From Alitiscatomonas aceti (GTDB lineage Bacteria > Bacillota > Clostridia > Lachnospirales > Lachnospiraceae), in contig NZ_JAOQJF010000005.1 of the NCBI RefSeq assembly GCF_025567195.1, positions 1 through 64,000 on the forward strand: 64,000 nt of DNA, in the 5' to 3' direction. The notes beneath the pieces are model-generated. The model did no database searches, was not told the DNA's origin, and saw only the letters and a list, made by a program, of their open reading frames with translations. The translations under genes and the position numbers were made by a program. Of the stretch, positions 16,250 to 24,812 are shown piece after piece (the first letter of the stretch is position 1; each line of letters starts with the position of its first letter).

Positions 16250-17207
16250 ACTGCCCGCCTTCCTTTCCGCATCCGCTTTCATGCTCTGCTTCTGTCTCCC
16301 TGGCTTCCCCATTCTCCCATTGGGAAACGGCTCCCGGTCCTTTTTTCTTCTTTTTCCACCGAAGGGTCATGGCCAGACCGGCGGCAGAAAACAGGCTCAC
16401 CGTCGCTCCCAGACAACCCAGAGTCACTCCGGCCACCGGATATCCCTGGACCATCAGCACGGCCAGAACTCCAAGACCGAATAAAAACATAAGTCCTGTA
16501 CCGCCCATACAGCCTGCCAGAAAGATCCAGGTCCCATTCCAGAAAAGCCTGGCAGTCCAGACGGTCAGACGGATCAGACTGTTAAAGCACCGTTTTGCCA
16601 TACCTGCCAGCCTGCGCCCAAAGGAACCGGCGGTCCTTCCCAAAGATACTCCGGCGTTTCCTCTTTTCTTTCCGGCATTTTCCATCTCCATACTTCCATC
16701 AGTCAGATACAGCTGCTCCTCCCTCCTCTGCTTCCAGAACCTGGAAAACCGCCGGAAAGGCCGCCCAAGCAGCTCCCTCCAGAATACAAAAACGTCTGAG
16801 ACCCATCGTCCGGCCCTCCTGGCAAGCTTTACGGCACGTCTTCCCAGCTCCGAAAAAAATCCGGCTGCCCTGGCCTTCCATGTTTCCGCCGCCCGGCGTT
16901 CTTTTTCTCCGTCTCCCTGGTCTTCGCTGGATCCGTCCCCATCGTTTTGGCCGTCTTCCGCTGCTCTCCAGCCGTCTCCGTCCCTTTGTCCCGGGCCGAA
17001 ATCGGCCCGTACATGGTAGGCCTCCAGGATCTCCGCCGTCAGCTCCGGAATACTTCCAAAATCCGCAATGGCCTCCTCCTCCGACAGCCCGCTTTTTACC
17101 TTCATATCAATATGCTGCTCATATTCGCTTAATATATCCCTGAGCTCTGATTCCTGGAGCACGGAAAGCGACCGCTCCAGCTCTCTCATAAATGTGTTTT
17201 TATCCAT
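16242..17207 (-). CDS. DUF1700/HAAS domain membrane protein
   Basis: The 321-residue protein starts with the DUF1700 (HAAS) domain: MDKNTFMRELERSLSVL, then SEYEQHIDMKVKSGLSEEEA and DFGSIPELTAEIL. A charged middle region (about 75-190) follows, then three or four C-terminal membrane segments (about 215-290). HAAS proteins are coupled to PadR regulators and are thought to transmit signals that control them. The start overlaps the padR stop by eight bases, and its stop overlaps the next gene, so three genes form one unit. The middle region is longer than usual. Confidence 0.87.
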   Translation of the reverse strand: MDKNTFMRELERSLSVLQESELRDILSEYEQHIDMKVKSGLSEEEAIADFGSIPELTAEILEAYHVRADFGPGQRDGDGWRAAEDGQNDGDGSSEDQGDGEKERRAAETWKARAAGFFSELGRRAVKLARRAGRWVSDVFVFWRELLGRPFRRFSRFWKQRREEQLYLTDGSMEMENAGKKRGNAGVSLGRTAGSFGRRLAGMAKRCFNSLIRLTVWTARLFWNGTWIFLAGCMGGTGLMFLFGLGVLAVLMVQGYPVAGVTLGCLGATVSLFSAAGLAMTLRWKKKKKGPGAVSQWENGEARETEAEHESGCGKEGGQYA

Positions 17208-17520
17208 TCTTACATCCCTCCAAAAATGCTCCTACTTTTTCCGTCAGCTCACTCCATTCCTTCTCCAGCGTATCCCGGTACAAGACGCCGGCCGCCGTCA
17301 GATGGTAGTATTTTCTGGGCGGTCCCTCTGTGGATTCCCGCAGATACGTTTCAAAATACCGCTCGTTGGTCAGACGCTTCAGAAGAGGATAAATGGTTCC
17401 CTCGTTGACGTCCACCACCTTGGATACCTCCTCCACCAGCTCGTAGCCGTACATATCCCTCTGCCGGACCGATTCCAGGACCACCAGCTCCAGGACGCCT
17501 TTTTTTAACTGCGCATTCAT
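17200..17520 (-). CDS. PadR family transcriptional regulator
   Basis: The 106-residue protein is a compact PadR winged-helix regulator: LKKGVLELVVLESV, then MYGYELVEEVS, the wing segment NEGTIYPLLKRL and GPPRKYYHLTAAG. It has only a short C-terminal dimerisation helix. PadR proteins usually repress their own operon, here with DUF1700 and the anchored protein. A promoter and TACTA repeats directly upstream (17556-17591) are the likely target. Confidence 0.92.
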   Translation of the reverse strand: MNAQLKKGVLELVVLESVRQRDMYGYELVEEVSKVVDVNEGTIYPLLKRLTNERYFETYLRESTEGPPRKYYHLTAAGVLYRDTLEKEWSELTEKVGAFLEGCKNG

Positions 17521-17555
17521 CTGTCCACCCTTCCTTTCCCGGCCTTTCTCTTTCG

Positions 17556-17591
17556 TAATACTATATTATATCTACTACTATGCAATGTCAA
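17556..17591 (-). promoter_or_regulatory. Promoter and likely operator of the padR operon
   Basis: On the minus strand TTGACA (17586-17591) is followed by overlapping -10 candidates: TATAAT at 15 bases and TAATAT at 17. The plus strand shows TACTA at 17559-17563 and again in TACTACTA about nine bases later, so the core promoter is covered by repeats. This fits autoregulation by PadR but is not proof. Confidence 0.55.
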
Positions 17592-17753
17592 GTACTATGG
17601 AAAACAAAATTCTTACAGGATTCTTACGCTCCCGCAGATGAGGATGCGCAGGAATCTTCCTTCAGACACGGATCCCCCTTCCCTTTTCCCTGTCTGTGTA
17701 GTATAATACCTTCTATAACTTTAAAGCATAACACTTTACAGGAGAAAACTATC

Positions 17754-19136
17754 ATGAAGCTTATCACAACCATCTACAACCTTCTATGGGGCGATCTGGT
17801 TACGATCCCGCTGCCCGGCGGCGGCTCTCTGGGTCTGTCGCTCCTGGTACTTCTGCTGATCCCCGCCGGGATCTTTTTTACGGCGCGCACCCGCTTTCTT
17901 CCGGTGCGTCTCTTCCCCGAAATGCTGAAGACTGCCGTGGAAAAACGGACCTCTTCCCAGAAAAACTCCATTTCCGGCTTCCAGACCCTGATCATCGCCA
18001 CTGCCACCCGTGTGGGCATGGGAAATCTGGTGGGCGTGGTGGCCGCCATCTCCGCCGGCGGCGCGGGAGCCGTATTCTGGATGTGGGTCACAGCCCTTTT
18101 AGGCTCCTCCACAGCCTTTGTGGAGGCCACCCTGGCACAGCTCCATAAAGAAAAGGATCCCTTATACGGCGGCTACCGGGGCGGTCCTGCCTATTATATC
18201 CATAACTTTTTCACCCGCAAAAGCCAGACAAAGCCCCGTTACTCCCTGATCGCCGTCCTGTTTGCCATTTCCGGCCTGATCTGCTGGTGCGGCATCAGCC
18301 AGGTGATCAGCAACTCTGTATCCACGGCATTTTCCAACGCCTTCCACATCCCGCCTCTTTATACCACCATCCTTCTGGTGCTTCTGGCGGCTGTGATCGT
18401 ACTGAGAAAAAATGCCACGGTCAAGGTCCTGGATATTATGGTCCCCATTATGGCTGGCTGCTACTTTTTCATCACTCTGTTTATTATTTTTAAAAACATC
18501 GGACAGCTTCCGGCGGTCTTCCATCATATTTTTTCCGAGGCCTTCGGTCTCCGCCAGGTGGCTGCCGGCGGCTTCGGCGCTGTTCTCATGAACGGAGTCA
18601 AGCGCGGCCTTTTCTCCAATGAAGCCGGCTCCGGATCGGCTCCCTGTGCCTCTGCCGCCGCCGATGTGGATCATCCGGCCAAAGCAGGACTGATGCAGGC
18701 CTTCGGCGTTATCATCGACACCATCGTGATCTGCAGCTGCTCAGCCTTTATCATGCTCCTGGCTCCGGCAGATCTCATAAACGGTCTGGAGGGCATGGAT
18801 CTTCTCCAGGCGGCCATGAATTACCATCTGGGCTCCTTCGGCGTGATCTTCATCGCCGTCACCCTCTGGCTGTTCAGCTTCTCCACCTTCATCGGGATCC
18901 TGTTTTATGCCCGCTCCAATGTGGCCTACCTGTTCGGCGACAACTGGCTTTCCCAGACAGCCTATAAGCTCCTGGCCCTGGTCATGCTGTTTGTGGGCGG
19001 CATGGCTGCCTACACCTTTGTATGGGACCTGGGCGACGTGGGCATCGGCCTTATGACCATCTTCAATATGCTGGTGATCTTCCCTCTGTCGAAGCAGGCC
19101 ATCGACGCCCTGAACGACTATGAAAAGCGCAGCTGA
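17754..19136 (+). CDS. Sodium:amino acid symporter, AGCS family
   Basis: The 460-residue membrane protein has the AGCS hallmarks: GFQTLIIATATRVGMGNLVG (about 75-94), GAGAVFWMWVTALLGSSTAF, GGPAYYI, and NEAGSGSAPCASAAA further on. About ten hydrophobic segments follow the family layout. It imports alanine or glycine with sodium. The start at 17754 is set by CAGGAG; the open frame from 17580 contains untranslated leader. TATAAT at 17702-17707 is a plausible -10 without a clear -35. Confidence 0.92.
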   Translation: MKLITTIYNLLWGDLVTIPLPGGGSLGLSLLVLLLIPAGIFFTARTRFLPVRLFPEMLKTAVEKRTSSQKNSISGFQTLIIATATRVGMGNLVGVVAAISAGGAGAVFWMWVTALLGSSTAFVEATLAQLHKEKDPLYGGYRGGPAYYIHNFFTRKSQTKPRYSLIAVLFAISGLICWCGISQVISNSVSTAFSNAFHIPPLYTTILLVLLAAVIVLRKNATVKVLDIMVPIMAGCYFFITLFIIFKNIGQLPAVFHHIFSEAFGLRQVAAGGFGAVLMNGVKRGLFSNEAGSGSAPCASAAADVDHPAKAGLMQAFGVIIDTIVICSCSAFIMLLAPADLINGLEGMDLLQAAMNYHLGSFGVIFIAVTLWLFSFSTFIGILFYARSNVAYLFGDNWLSQTAYKLLALVMLFVGGMAAYTFVWDLGDVGIGLMTIFNMLVIFPLSKQAIDALNDYEKRS

Positions 19137-19232
19137 TACAGAGACTTTTAAGAAGTTTTATACAAAAAACATTTCCTTATTGGAAAATTTATGCTACAAT
19201 AGGTACAAAATAAGTTTTGAGAGAGGACGCCC

Positions 19233-20183
19233 ATGAATCATAAAACCGTGGTCTTAAATGCCGCCAAAATGAATTTTGACGGAAATCTTGATTTTTCTGT
19301 TTTATCGGAGGATGTGACCGTTTATGATGATACGGACCAGCACCAGCTTCTCGCCCGGATCCAGGGTGCAGCAGTGGTTGTCACCAAGGAAATGCCCGTA
19401 GGCGGGGATCTGATCCGCCAGTTTCCAGATTCAGTAAAGCTGATCTGCGAAGCCGGGACCGGATACAACAATCTGGATCTGGAGGCCGCCCGTCAGAAGG
19501 GGATCACGGTCTGCAACATCCCGGCATACAGCTCCAAACGGGTGGCCCATACGGCTGTTATGATGATCCTGAACTTAAGCTCATCCATGCAGCTCCAGAT
19601 GAAAATGCTGGCCCGTGGCTGCCATGACAATTTCACAAAAAATCTCCAGGTAAGCCATGTGGAGGTCAATGATAAGGTCCTTGGCATCATTGGAGCCGGA
19701 AACATCGGCCGGGAGGTCATAAAGATCGCCCAGGCCATGGACATGAAGATCCTGGCCCATACCCGGACCTTCCGGGAGGACGCAGACGGCGTTCACTACG
19801 TGGATCTTCCAACGCTTCTCCGGGAAAGCGACTATGTCTCCCTTCACTGTCCCCTGACTCCGGAGACGAGACACTTGATCAACCGGGAGACCCTGTCCAT
19901 GATGAAGCCTACGGCTTTCCTTATCAATACTTCCCGGGGAGCCCTGGTGGACGAACCGGCGCTGATCGAGGCCTTAAAGACCGGAGTGATCGCCGGAGCC
20001 GGGCTGGATGTGCAGGAAACGGAGCCCCCGCTTCCCGAAAATCCGCTCTATACCATGGACAATGTGATCCTGACGCCCCATATGGGCTGGAAGGGTCTGG
20101 AGACCAGAAAACGGCTGGTATCCATCCTGGCCGGAAATATCGAAGCTTATTTTCAGGGAATGCCCGTAAATGTGGTATCCTGA
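19233..20183 (+). CDS. D-isomer-specific 2-hydroxyacid dehydrogenase
   Basis: The 316-residue enzyme has the NAD loop VLGIIGAGNIGREV (about 149-162) and the catalytic set: Arg in INTSRGALVDE, Glu in LDVQETEPP and His in LTPHMGW. It reduces a 2-keto acid or oxidises a D-2-hydroxy acid in the cytosol; glycerate or hydroxypyruvate is the commonest substrate in this subgroup, but the substrate is not certain. GAGAGGA precedes the ATG. An extended -10 (TGCTACAAT) lies about 45 bases upstream. Confidence 0.9.
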   Translation: MNHKTVVLNAAKMNFDGNLDFSVLSEDVTVYDDTDQHQLLARIQGAAVVVTKEMPVGGDLIRQFPDSVKLICEAGTGYNNLDLEAARQKGITVCNIPAYSSKRVAHTAVMMILNLSSSMQLQMKMLARGCHDNFTKNLQVSHVEVNDKVLGIIGAGNIGREVIKIAQAMDMKILAHTRTFREDADGVHYVDLPTLLRESDYVSLHCPLTPETRHLINRETLSMMKPTAFLINTSRGALVDEPALIEALKTGVIAGAGLDVQETEPPLPENPLYTMDNVILTPHMGWKGLETRKRLVSILAGNIEAYFQGMPVNVVS

Positions 20184-20269
20184 TCCCTGTTTCCCAGCTT
20201 CTAACCGCAGCCCTGGCTGCGTAAGAATAAAAACAGACTCCCTGTGAGTCCAAAAGGAGGAACTATCCC

Positions 20270-21409
20270 ATGATCTTAATTAAAAACGGAACGCTCCATA
20301 CTGCTGTTTCCAAAGAGCCGCTCCAGGCAGATATCCTGGTTGACGGCGGAAAGATCGTAAAGATCGGCGCCGGCTTAAGCAGTGAGGGCGCAGAAGTCAT
20401 CGACGCTTCCGGCCTCAATGTATACCCCGGTTTCGTAGAGGCCCACTGCCACATCGGACTGGACGGATACGGTATCGGCTATGAAGGCCACGACTACAAC
20501 GAGCTGAATGATCCGGTTACTCCCCAGCTCCGCTCCATCGACGGTATCAACCCCTTTGATCCGTGTATGGAAATGGCGGCAAAGGCCGGCGTTACCTGTA
20601 TGGCAACTGGCCCAGGCAGCTCCAACGCCATCGGCGGAACCTTCGTGGCCATGAAGCCCCACGGCAAACGCGTGGACAACATGATCGTGAAATTCCCCGT
20701 TGCAATGAAATGCGCCTTCGGTGAGAACCCGAAGCGCTGCTACCAGAAGAATACCATTACCAGCCGTATGACCAATGCTGCCCTGATCCGTGAGGCATTA
20801 AAGAAGGCTTCCCTTTATAAGGCAAAGGTTGAGGCTGCCGGTGACGATGCTTCCAAGCTTCCGGCTTACGACCAGAAATCCGAAGCCCTGATCCCGGTAT
20901 TAAATAAAGAGATCCCCTTAAAGGCACATGCCCACCAGGCCAACGACCTGTGCACTGCCCTGCGCATTGCAAGAGAGTTCGATCTGGATATCACCTTAGA
21001 GCATGTAACAGAAGGCCATATGATCGTGGATGAGTTGGCCAAGGAGAACGTTCCCCTGGCTGTGGGCCCCACCTTCGGACATGCCAGCAAGTTTGAGCTT
21101 CAGAACAAGACCTGGGAGACCCCCGGCGTTCTGGCAAAGGCAGGCTGCCACGTTTCCATCATCACCGACGCTCCGGTGATCCCGCTCCACTACCTGCCCT
21201 TATGCGCAGGCCTTGCCATGAAGGCTGGTATGGATGAGTATGATGCGCTCCGCGCCATCACCATCAATCCCGCTGAACACATTGGCGTTGCTGACAGAGT
21301 CGGTTCCCTGGAGGAAGGAAAGGACGCTGACATCGTAATCATGGACGGCACACCGTTCACCGTTGAGGGTGTTGTAAAGCACGTATTCATTGACGGAGAA
21401 GAGATCTAG
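20270..21409 (+). CDS. Amidohydrolase (imidazolonepropionase-like)
   Basis: The 379-residue enzyme belongs to the metal-dependent amidohydrolases: metal ligands H59 and H61 in EAHCHIG, later AHAHQAND and TLEHVTEGH, and Asp in IITDAPV. It resembles the HutI/prolidase-like group without a signal peptide. The substrate is not evident; no histidine-degradation gene is adjacent. A strong AGGAGG site sets the ATG, and a terminator follows. Its spacing from the dehydrogenase (86 bases) suggests possible co-transcription. Confidence 0.87.
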   Translation: MILIKNGTLHTAVSKEPLQADILVDGGKIVKIGAGLSSEGAEVIDASGLNVYPGFVEAHCHIGLDGYGIGYEGHDYNELNDPVTPQLRSIDGINPFDPCMEMAAKAGVTCMATGPGSSNAIGGTFVAMKPHGKRVDNMIVKFPVAMKCAFGENPKRCYQKNTITSRMTNAALIREALKKASLYKAKVEAAGDDASKLPAYDQKSEALIPVLNKEIPLKAHAHQANDLCTALRIAREFDLDITLEHVTEGHMIVDELAKENVPLAVGPTFGHASKFELQNKTWETPGVLAKAGCHVSIITDAPVIPLHYLPLCAGLAMKAGMDEYDALRAITINPAEHIGVADRVGSLEEGKDADIVIMDGTPFTVEGVVKHVFIDGEEI

Positions 21410-21419
21410 GATATAAACC

Positions 21420-21455
21420 GACCGGCATGCTCCCGCGGGTATGCCGGTCTTCTTA
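21420..21455 (+). terminator. Terminator of the amidohydrolase gene
   Basis: GACCGGCAT (21420-21428) pairs with ATGCCGGTC (21441-21449), followed by TTCTTATGTCATAAGG. The tail resembles the start of repeat B that follows other terminators in the window. Confidence 0.75.
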
Positions 21456-21485
21456 TGTCATAAGGTATCATTCAGGGAGGTTTCC

Positions 21486-21992
21486 ATGTCACCAGCATTT
21501 ATATTCGAGGGCTGCGGTACCAGGGAGGCTGTAAAAAAATTCCGGGGACATGTCTTCCCCCGGTGGTTTTCCGTCACAGTCAGCCTGCTCTCTGCCCTCT
21601 TTGCCGCCGCAGGCCTTTTCTTTTTTCTTTGGGGCCGCCATAAGCTGGCCCTTTATTACGCCGGCTCCGCCCTCCTTCTCCTGGTCTTTAATCTTGCAGG
21701 AAAGGCTTTTCTGGTCCACCGGCTTTCCTCGGTGCTGGATCAGATCCTGGGAGGTGACCCCGGCTTTACGGTCTGCTTTTACGAAAACTACTTTTCCATC
21801 GTCCGCCAGAAGGACCAGAAGCTCATTCCCGTTTATTACAGCCGGATCAACCGGATCGCCTGCCAGGACGGGATCATGGCCGTATTTACCGGAGAAAATC
21901 TCTGTATTCCCTTCCGGGATCCGGACGGCGGCCAGGTATGGGACGATCTCTGGCGTTTTTTAAAAGAAAAGAATCCATCTATCATCATATAA
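21486..21992 (+). CDS. YcxB-like small membrane protein
   Basis: The 168-residue protein has two adjacent membrane segments (about 26-45 and 50-70) and a C-terminal soluble part with YENYFSIVRQKDQKLIPVYY and NLCIPFRDPDG. This matches the layout of YcxB-like (PF14317-type) proteins, whose function is unknown. The start at 21486 is placed by AGGGAGG; the frame from 21441 contains only terminator sequence. It ends in a convergent region with repeat A. Confidence 0.72.
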   Translation: MSPAFIFEGCGTREAVKKFRGHVFPRWFSVTVSLLSALFAAAGLFFFLWGRHKLALYYAGSALLLLVFNLAGKAFLVHRLSSVLDQILGGDPGFTVCFYENYFSIVRQKDQKLIPVYYSRINRIACQDGIMAVFTGENLCIPFRDPDGGQVWDDLWRFLKEKNPSIII

Positions 21993-21996
21993 ATCA

Positions 21997-22090
21997 TAAG
22001 AAGCACGCTGCGCGGATTTCTCATGGTTATGGCAGCAGCTGGCAAGGTCCCGTGCAGGAACAAACGGACTTTGACCCGCGGCCCGCGTAA
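21997..22090. repeat. Dispersed repeat A, copy 2
   Basis: This is the partner of 488-580, in the opposite orientation. It lies between the convergent YcxB-like and wall-repeat genes, and its CCCGCGTAAA end touches the terminator at 22091-22134. Confidence 0.65.
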
Positions 22091-22134
22091 AAACCGCCTG
22101 TACAGGAGCCCCTCGGCCCCGGTACAGGCGGTTT
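22091..22134. terminator. Bidirectional terminator between convergent genes
   Basis: AAACCGCCTGTAC (22091-22103) pairs perfectly with GTACAGGCGGTTT (22122-22134). Short T runs lie on both sides, so it can end transcripts from either gene. Confidence 0.85.
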
Positions 22135-22141
22135 GTTATCC

Positions 22142-23554
22142 TTAATCAAATTCTTCATAAACCGGCTCCACGGGATCTCCCAGCAGGCCGTTTCCAGCGG
22201 CTTCACCGTTGATCTCCGTTAAGATACCGGAGCTGTTGACCTTATAGCGGTTTCCATCCCTGTCCTTTACAGTCGTATTCTTTGAGATACGGCCGGAGGT
22301 ATTGACCACATACGTCTTATACTGGCCGCCGGATGGAAGGCTCACCAGCATATAGCGGCTGTCAGAATCTGCCTTCTGAAGTTTTCCCATATAGTACAGA
22401 TAATTGCTCCTGACGCCTGTGAAGCCGCGGCCCGCATAGCTTCCCTCGTTGAAGTAGAAGGTGCTCCTGGTCCCGTCACCCTCCTCGATGGTCCGTTTTC
22501 CCTTTACTACGGTCCTGGAATCCTCATCGAAATAGTAGGACGTATATTCTCCTGTGTCCCCGATCTCCACCTTATGGAGCCCCTTCACCGGATTGCCCCG
22601 CTTGTCAAACAGATAGTTCTTCCCATCGATCCTTACAAAGTCATCCGTGGAGGCCTCTCCAAATTCCGGCCCGGTCTTAGGCTCTCCGTCCTTATTAAAG
22701 TAGTACCATTCCACCGACTCGTCCACGTTGTCCAGCAGCCGTTCCGGCGGCTCCAGGGAAAGCCATCCACTGATGGCGGCTCCTACTTTGGCATTTTTGA
22801 TCTCAGGCTCCGCGAAATACCGCCAGTGCTCAATGGTATTGGAGCTGGCAGAATCCGGATCTCCATCCATATACACCCAGCCGGTCTGCATCTTTCCGGT
22901 GGAATCAAAGCAGTAATATTTTCCGTTGATCCGGCTGACCCGGTACTCGCCCTCCTCGTCTCCGGTTGAGGTGCAGTACTTCTTTCCGCTGGGAGCAAAA
23001 TAATACCAGTACTGGCCGTCGTCGCTCTCCGGACCGTAGGTATAATCGTCCTCATCCTCGTCATAAGGCGGCTCCAGGTATCTCCAGCCAGTCTTCATAG
23101 CTCCGTCGCTGCCCAGATAATACAGATTGTCCTCTGTCCAGCCGGTCTGCATCACGCCTTCGGAATCAAACAGATAATTCCTTCCGTCGATCTTCTTCCA
23201 GCCGTCCTTTACGACCTTCCCGCTGTTTCCAAAATAAAACCAGACGTCCTCATCCCCGCCGTAATAGGAACGGGTCTTTACCCACTTATTGGCCACCATG
23301 ATCCCGTTGGAATCCACAAAATAATCCTCGTCTGCCCAGCAGCTGACCGCCATCTCTCCGTTTCCGTTTAAATATCTCCACAGATTATCGGCGCCCTTTC
23401 TCCACTCATTGGTCACCCGGTTTCCGTACTGGTCCATATATACCCAGGTATTGCCAGACATGGCCCAGCCTTCTGCGGCCAGCGCCTCCATAGTCATAAG
23501 CCCGAGGCTTAAAACGGCGGCAGCTGTCAGTACCTTCAGTCCCTTCGTTTTCAT
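22142..23554 (-). CDS. Secreted protein with choline-binding-type wall repeats
   Basis: The 470-residue protein has a signal peptide (about 1-27, ending LAA) and then almost only CW-binding repeats of about 20 residues. Examples are WRKGADNLWRYLNGNGEM, DGWKKIDGRNYLFDSEGVM and TGWTEDNLYYLGSDGAM; later ones are interrupted by acidic inserts. Such repeats bind choline or other decorations of teichoic acids and keep the protein at the wall. No catalytic domain is seen, so it may be structural or an adaptor. The last 35 residues are acidic and lack the GADGAW tail of the other two wall-repeat proteins in the window. Confidence 0.87.
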   Translation of the reverse strand: MKTKGLKVLTAAAVLSLGLMTMEALAAEGWAMSGNTWVYMDQYGNRVTNEWRKGADNLWRYLNGNGEMAVSCWADEDYFVDSNGIMVANKWVKTRSYYGGDEDVWFYFGNSGKVVKDGWKKIDGRNYLFDSEGVMQTGWTEDNLYYLGSDGAMKTGWRYLEPPYDEDEDDYTYGPESDDGQYWYYFAPSGKKYCTSTGDEEGEYRVSRINGKYYCFDSTGKMQTGWVYMDGDPDSASSNTIEHWRYFAEPEIKNAKVGAAISGWLSLEPPERLLDNVDESVEWYYFNKDGEPKTGPEFGEASTDDFVRIDGKNYLFDKRGNPVKGLHKVEIGDTGEYTSYYFDEDSRTVVKGKRTIEEGDGTRSTFYFNEGSYAGRGFTGVRSNYLYYMGKLQKADSDSRYMLVSLPSGGQYKTYVVNTSGRISKNTTVKDRDGNRYKVNSSGILTEINGEAAGNGLLGDPVEPVYEEFD

Positions 23555-23736
23555 AGCTCCATCTCCTTACCATCTGCCTTTTTTCATACAGCCCCTGCTT
23601 TACGATCTATCCCGGAGCCGTATATCCCTGGTATCATTCTACCAGTATCTTACAAAATATTCAACCAGAAGAATCTTTCAATTCTCTTACATACTCCCGG
23701 CAAATGCCGCAAAACTGCCGCAATCCCATATGGTAT

Positions 23737-23765
23737 TTGACACGTTCCCCCGAATCACGTATAAT
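23737..23765 (+). promoter_or_regulatory. Promoter of the methyltransferase gene
   Basis: TTGACA (23737-23742) and TATAAT (23760-23765) are 17 bases apart, both perfect consensus hexamers. Confidence 0.85.
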
Positions 23766-23811
23766 ATCCACAGAAACCAAACGATAATCATAGAAAGCGA
23801 CGGTATCATAT

Positions 23812-24672
23812 ATGTGGATTGCAGACGGATGGAAGGATTATGAAGTCATCGACTGTTCAAAGGGGGAAAAGCTGGAGCGCTGGGGAAAATACATCCTTTT
23901 GCGTCCGGATCCCCAGGTCATCTGGGATACGGAAAAAACGGCTCCCCAGTGGAAAAAGCTCAACGGTCACTATCACCGCAGCTCCAAGGGCGGCGGCGAA
24001 TGGGAGTTTTTCCATCTCCCGGAGCAGTGGAGCATAAACTATAAGGAACTGACCTTCCAGCTAAAGCCCTTCAGCTTCAAGCACACGGGACTCTTTCCGG
24101 AGCAGGCCGCCAACTGGGACTGGTTCGGAGAAAAAATAAAAAATGCCGGCCGGCCTGTGAAGGTCTTAAACCTCTTTGCCTATACGGGAGGAGCCACCCT
24201 GGCGGCCGCAAAGGCCGGAGCCTCTGTGACCCACGTGGACGCCTCCAAGGGAATGGTGGCCTGGGCCAAGGAAAACGCCAGATCCAGTAACCTGGAAAGC
24301 GCTCCCATCCGCTGGATCGTGGATGACTGCGTGAAATTCGTAGAGCGGGAGCTCCGCCGGGGCAACCATTACGACGCCATCATCATGGACCCGCCCTCCT
24401 ACGGCCGCGGTCCCAAGGGTGAGATCTGGAAGATCGAGGATGCCATCTTCCCCCTGGTAAAGCTCTGCGCCGGACTCTTATCGGAAAACCCCCTGTTTTT
24501 CCTCATCAACTCCTACACCACCGGCCTGGCTCCCGCCGTGCTCACCTATATGCTGGGCTGCACCGTAAAACCCCGGTTCGGCGGTACGGTGCATTCCGAC
24601 GAGATCGGCCTTCCGGTGTCCTCCACAGGTCTTGTACTGCCCTGCGGCGCGTCCGGCCGGTGGGAAGCCTGA
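23812..24672 (+). CDS. Class I SAM-dependent methyltransferase, RlmI-like
   Basis: The 286-residue protein has the SAM-binding motif VLNLFAYTGGATLAAA (about 119-134), the acidic residue in VTHVDASKGMV and the catalytic MDPPSYGRG motif (about 198-206), typical of rRNA m5C/m2G methyltransferases of the RlmI/RlmK group. It lacks the N-terminal PUA domain of RlmI, so the exact target is open. The ATG at 23812 has only a weak ribosome site; it is chosen because it starts the conserved frame about 40 bases after the predicted transcript start. Confidence 0.85.
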   Translation: MWIADGWKDYEVIDCSKGEKLERWGKYILLRPDPQVIWDTEKTAPQWKKLNGHYHRSSKGGGEWEFFHLPEQWSINYKELTFQLKPFSFKHTGLFPEQAANWDWFGEKIKNAGRPVKVLNLFAYTGGATLAAAKAGASVTHVDASKGMVAWAKENARSSNLESAPIRWIVDDCVKFVERELRRGNHYDAIIMDPPSYGRGPKGEIWKIEDAIFPLVKLCAGLLSENPLFFLINSYTTGLAPAVLTYMLGCTVKPRFGGTVHSDEIGLPVSSTGLVLPCGASGRWEA

Positions 24673-24705
24673 AACAGATGAAGTTATAAAAGATCCATAA
24701 AAACA

Positions 24706-24747
24706 GCCGCGGCAATGTAAAAACACTGCCGCGGCCGTTGTATTTTT
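24706..24747 (+). terminator. Terminator of the methyltransferase gene
   Basis: GCCGCGGCA (24706-24714) pairs with TGCCGCGGC (24727-24735), followed by CGTTGTATTTTT. It lies between convergent genes. Confidence 0.75.
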
Positions 24748-24812
24748 ATGGAACGGAGCCCGCCTGCCGGGGATCTTCCCCAAGCCTAGGCAAAGCCCTT
24801 CTTCCTAAGGCT

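Noticed and set aside
20270..21409. Naming the amidohydrolase as imidazolonepropionase (hutI)
   Set aside because: Motifs fit the superfamily only; no other histidine-degradation gene lies nearby.
22142..23554. Wall-repeat protein considered as part of a toxin or glucosyltransferase
   Set aside because: Only CW-binding repeats and a signal peptide are present; no catalytic domain is visible.
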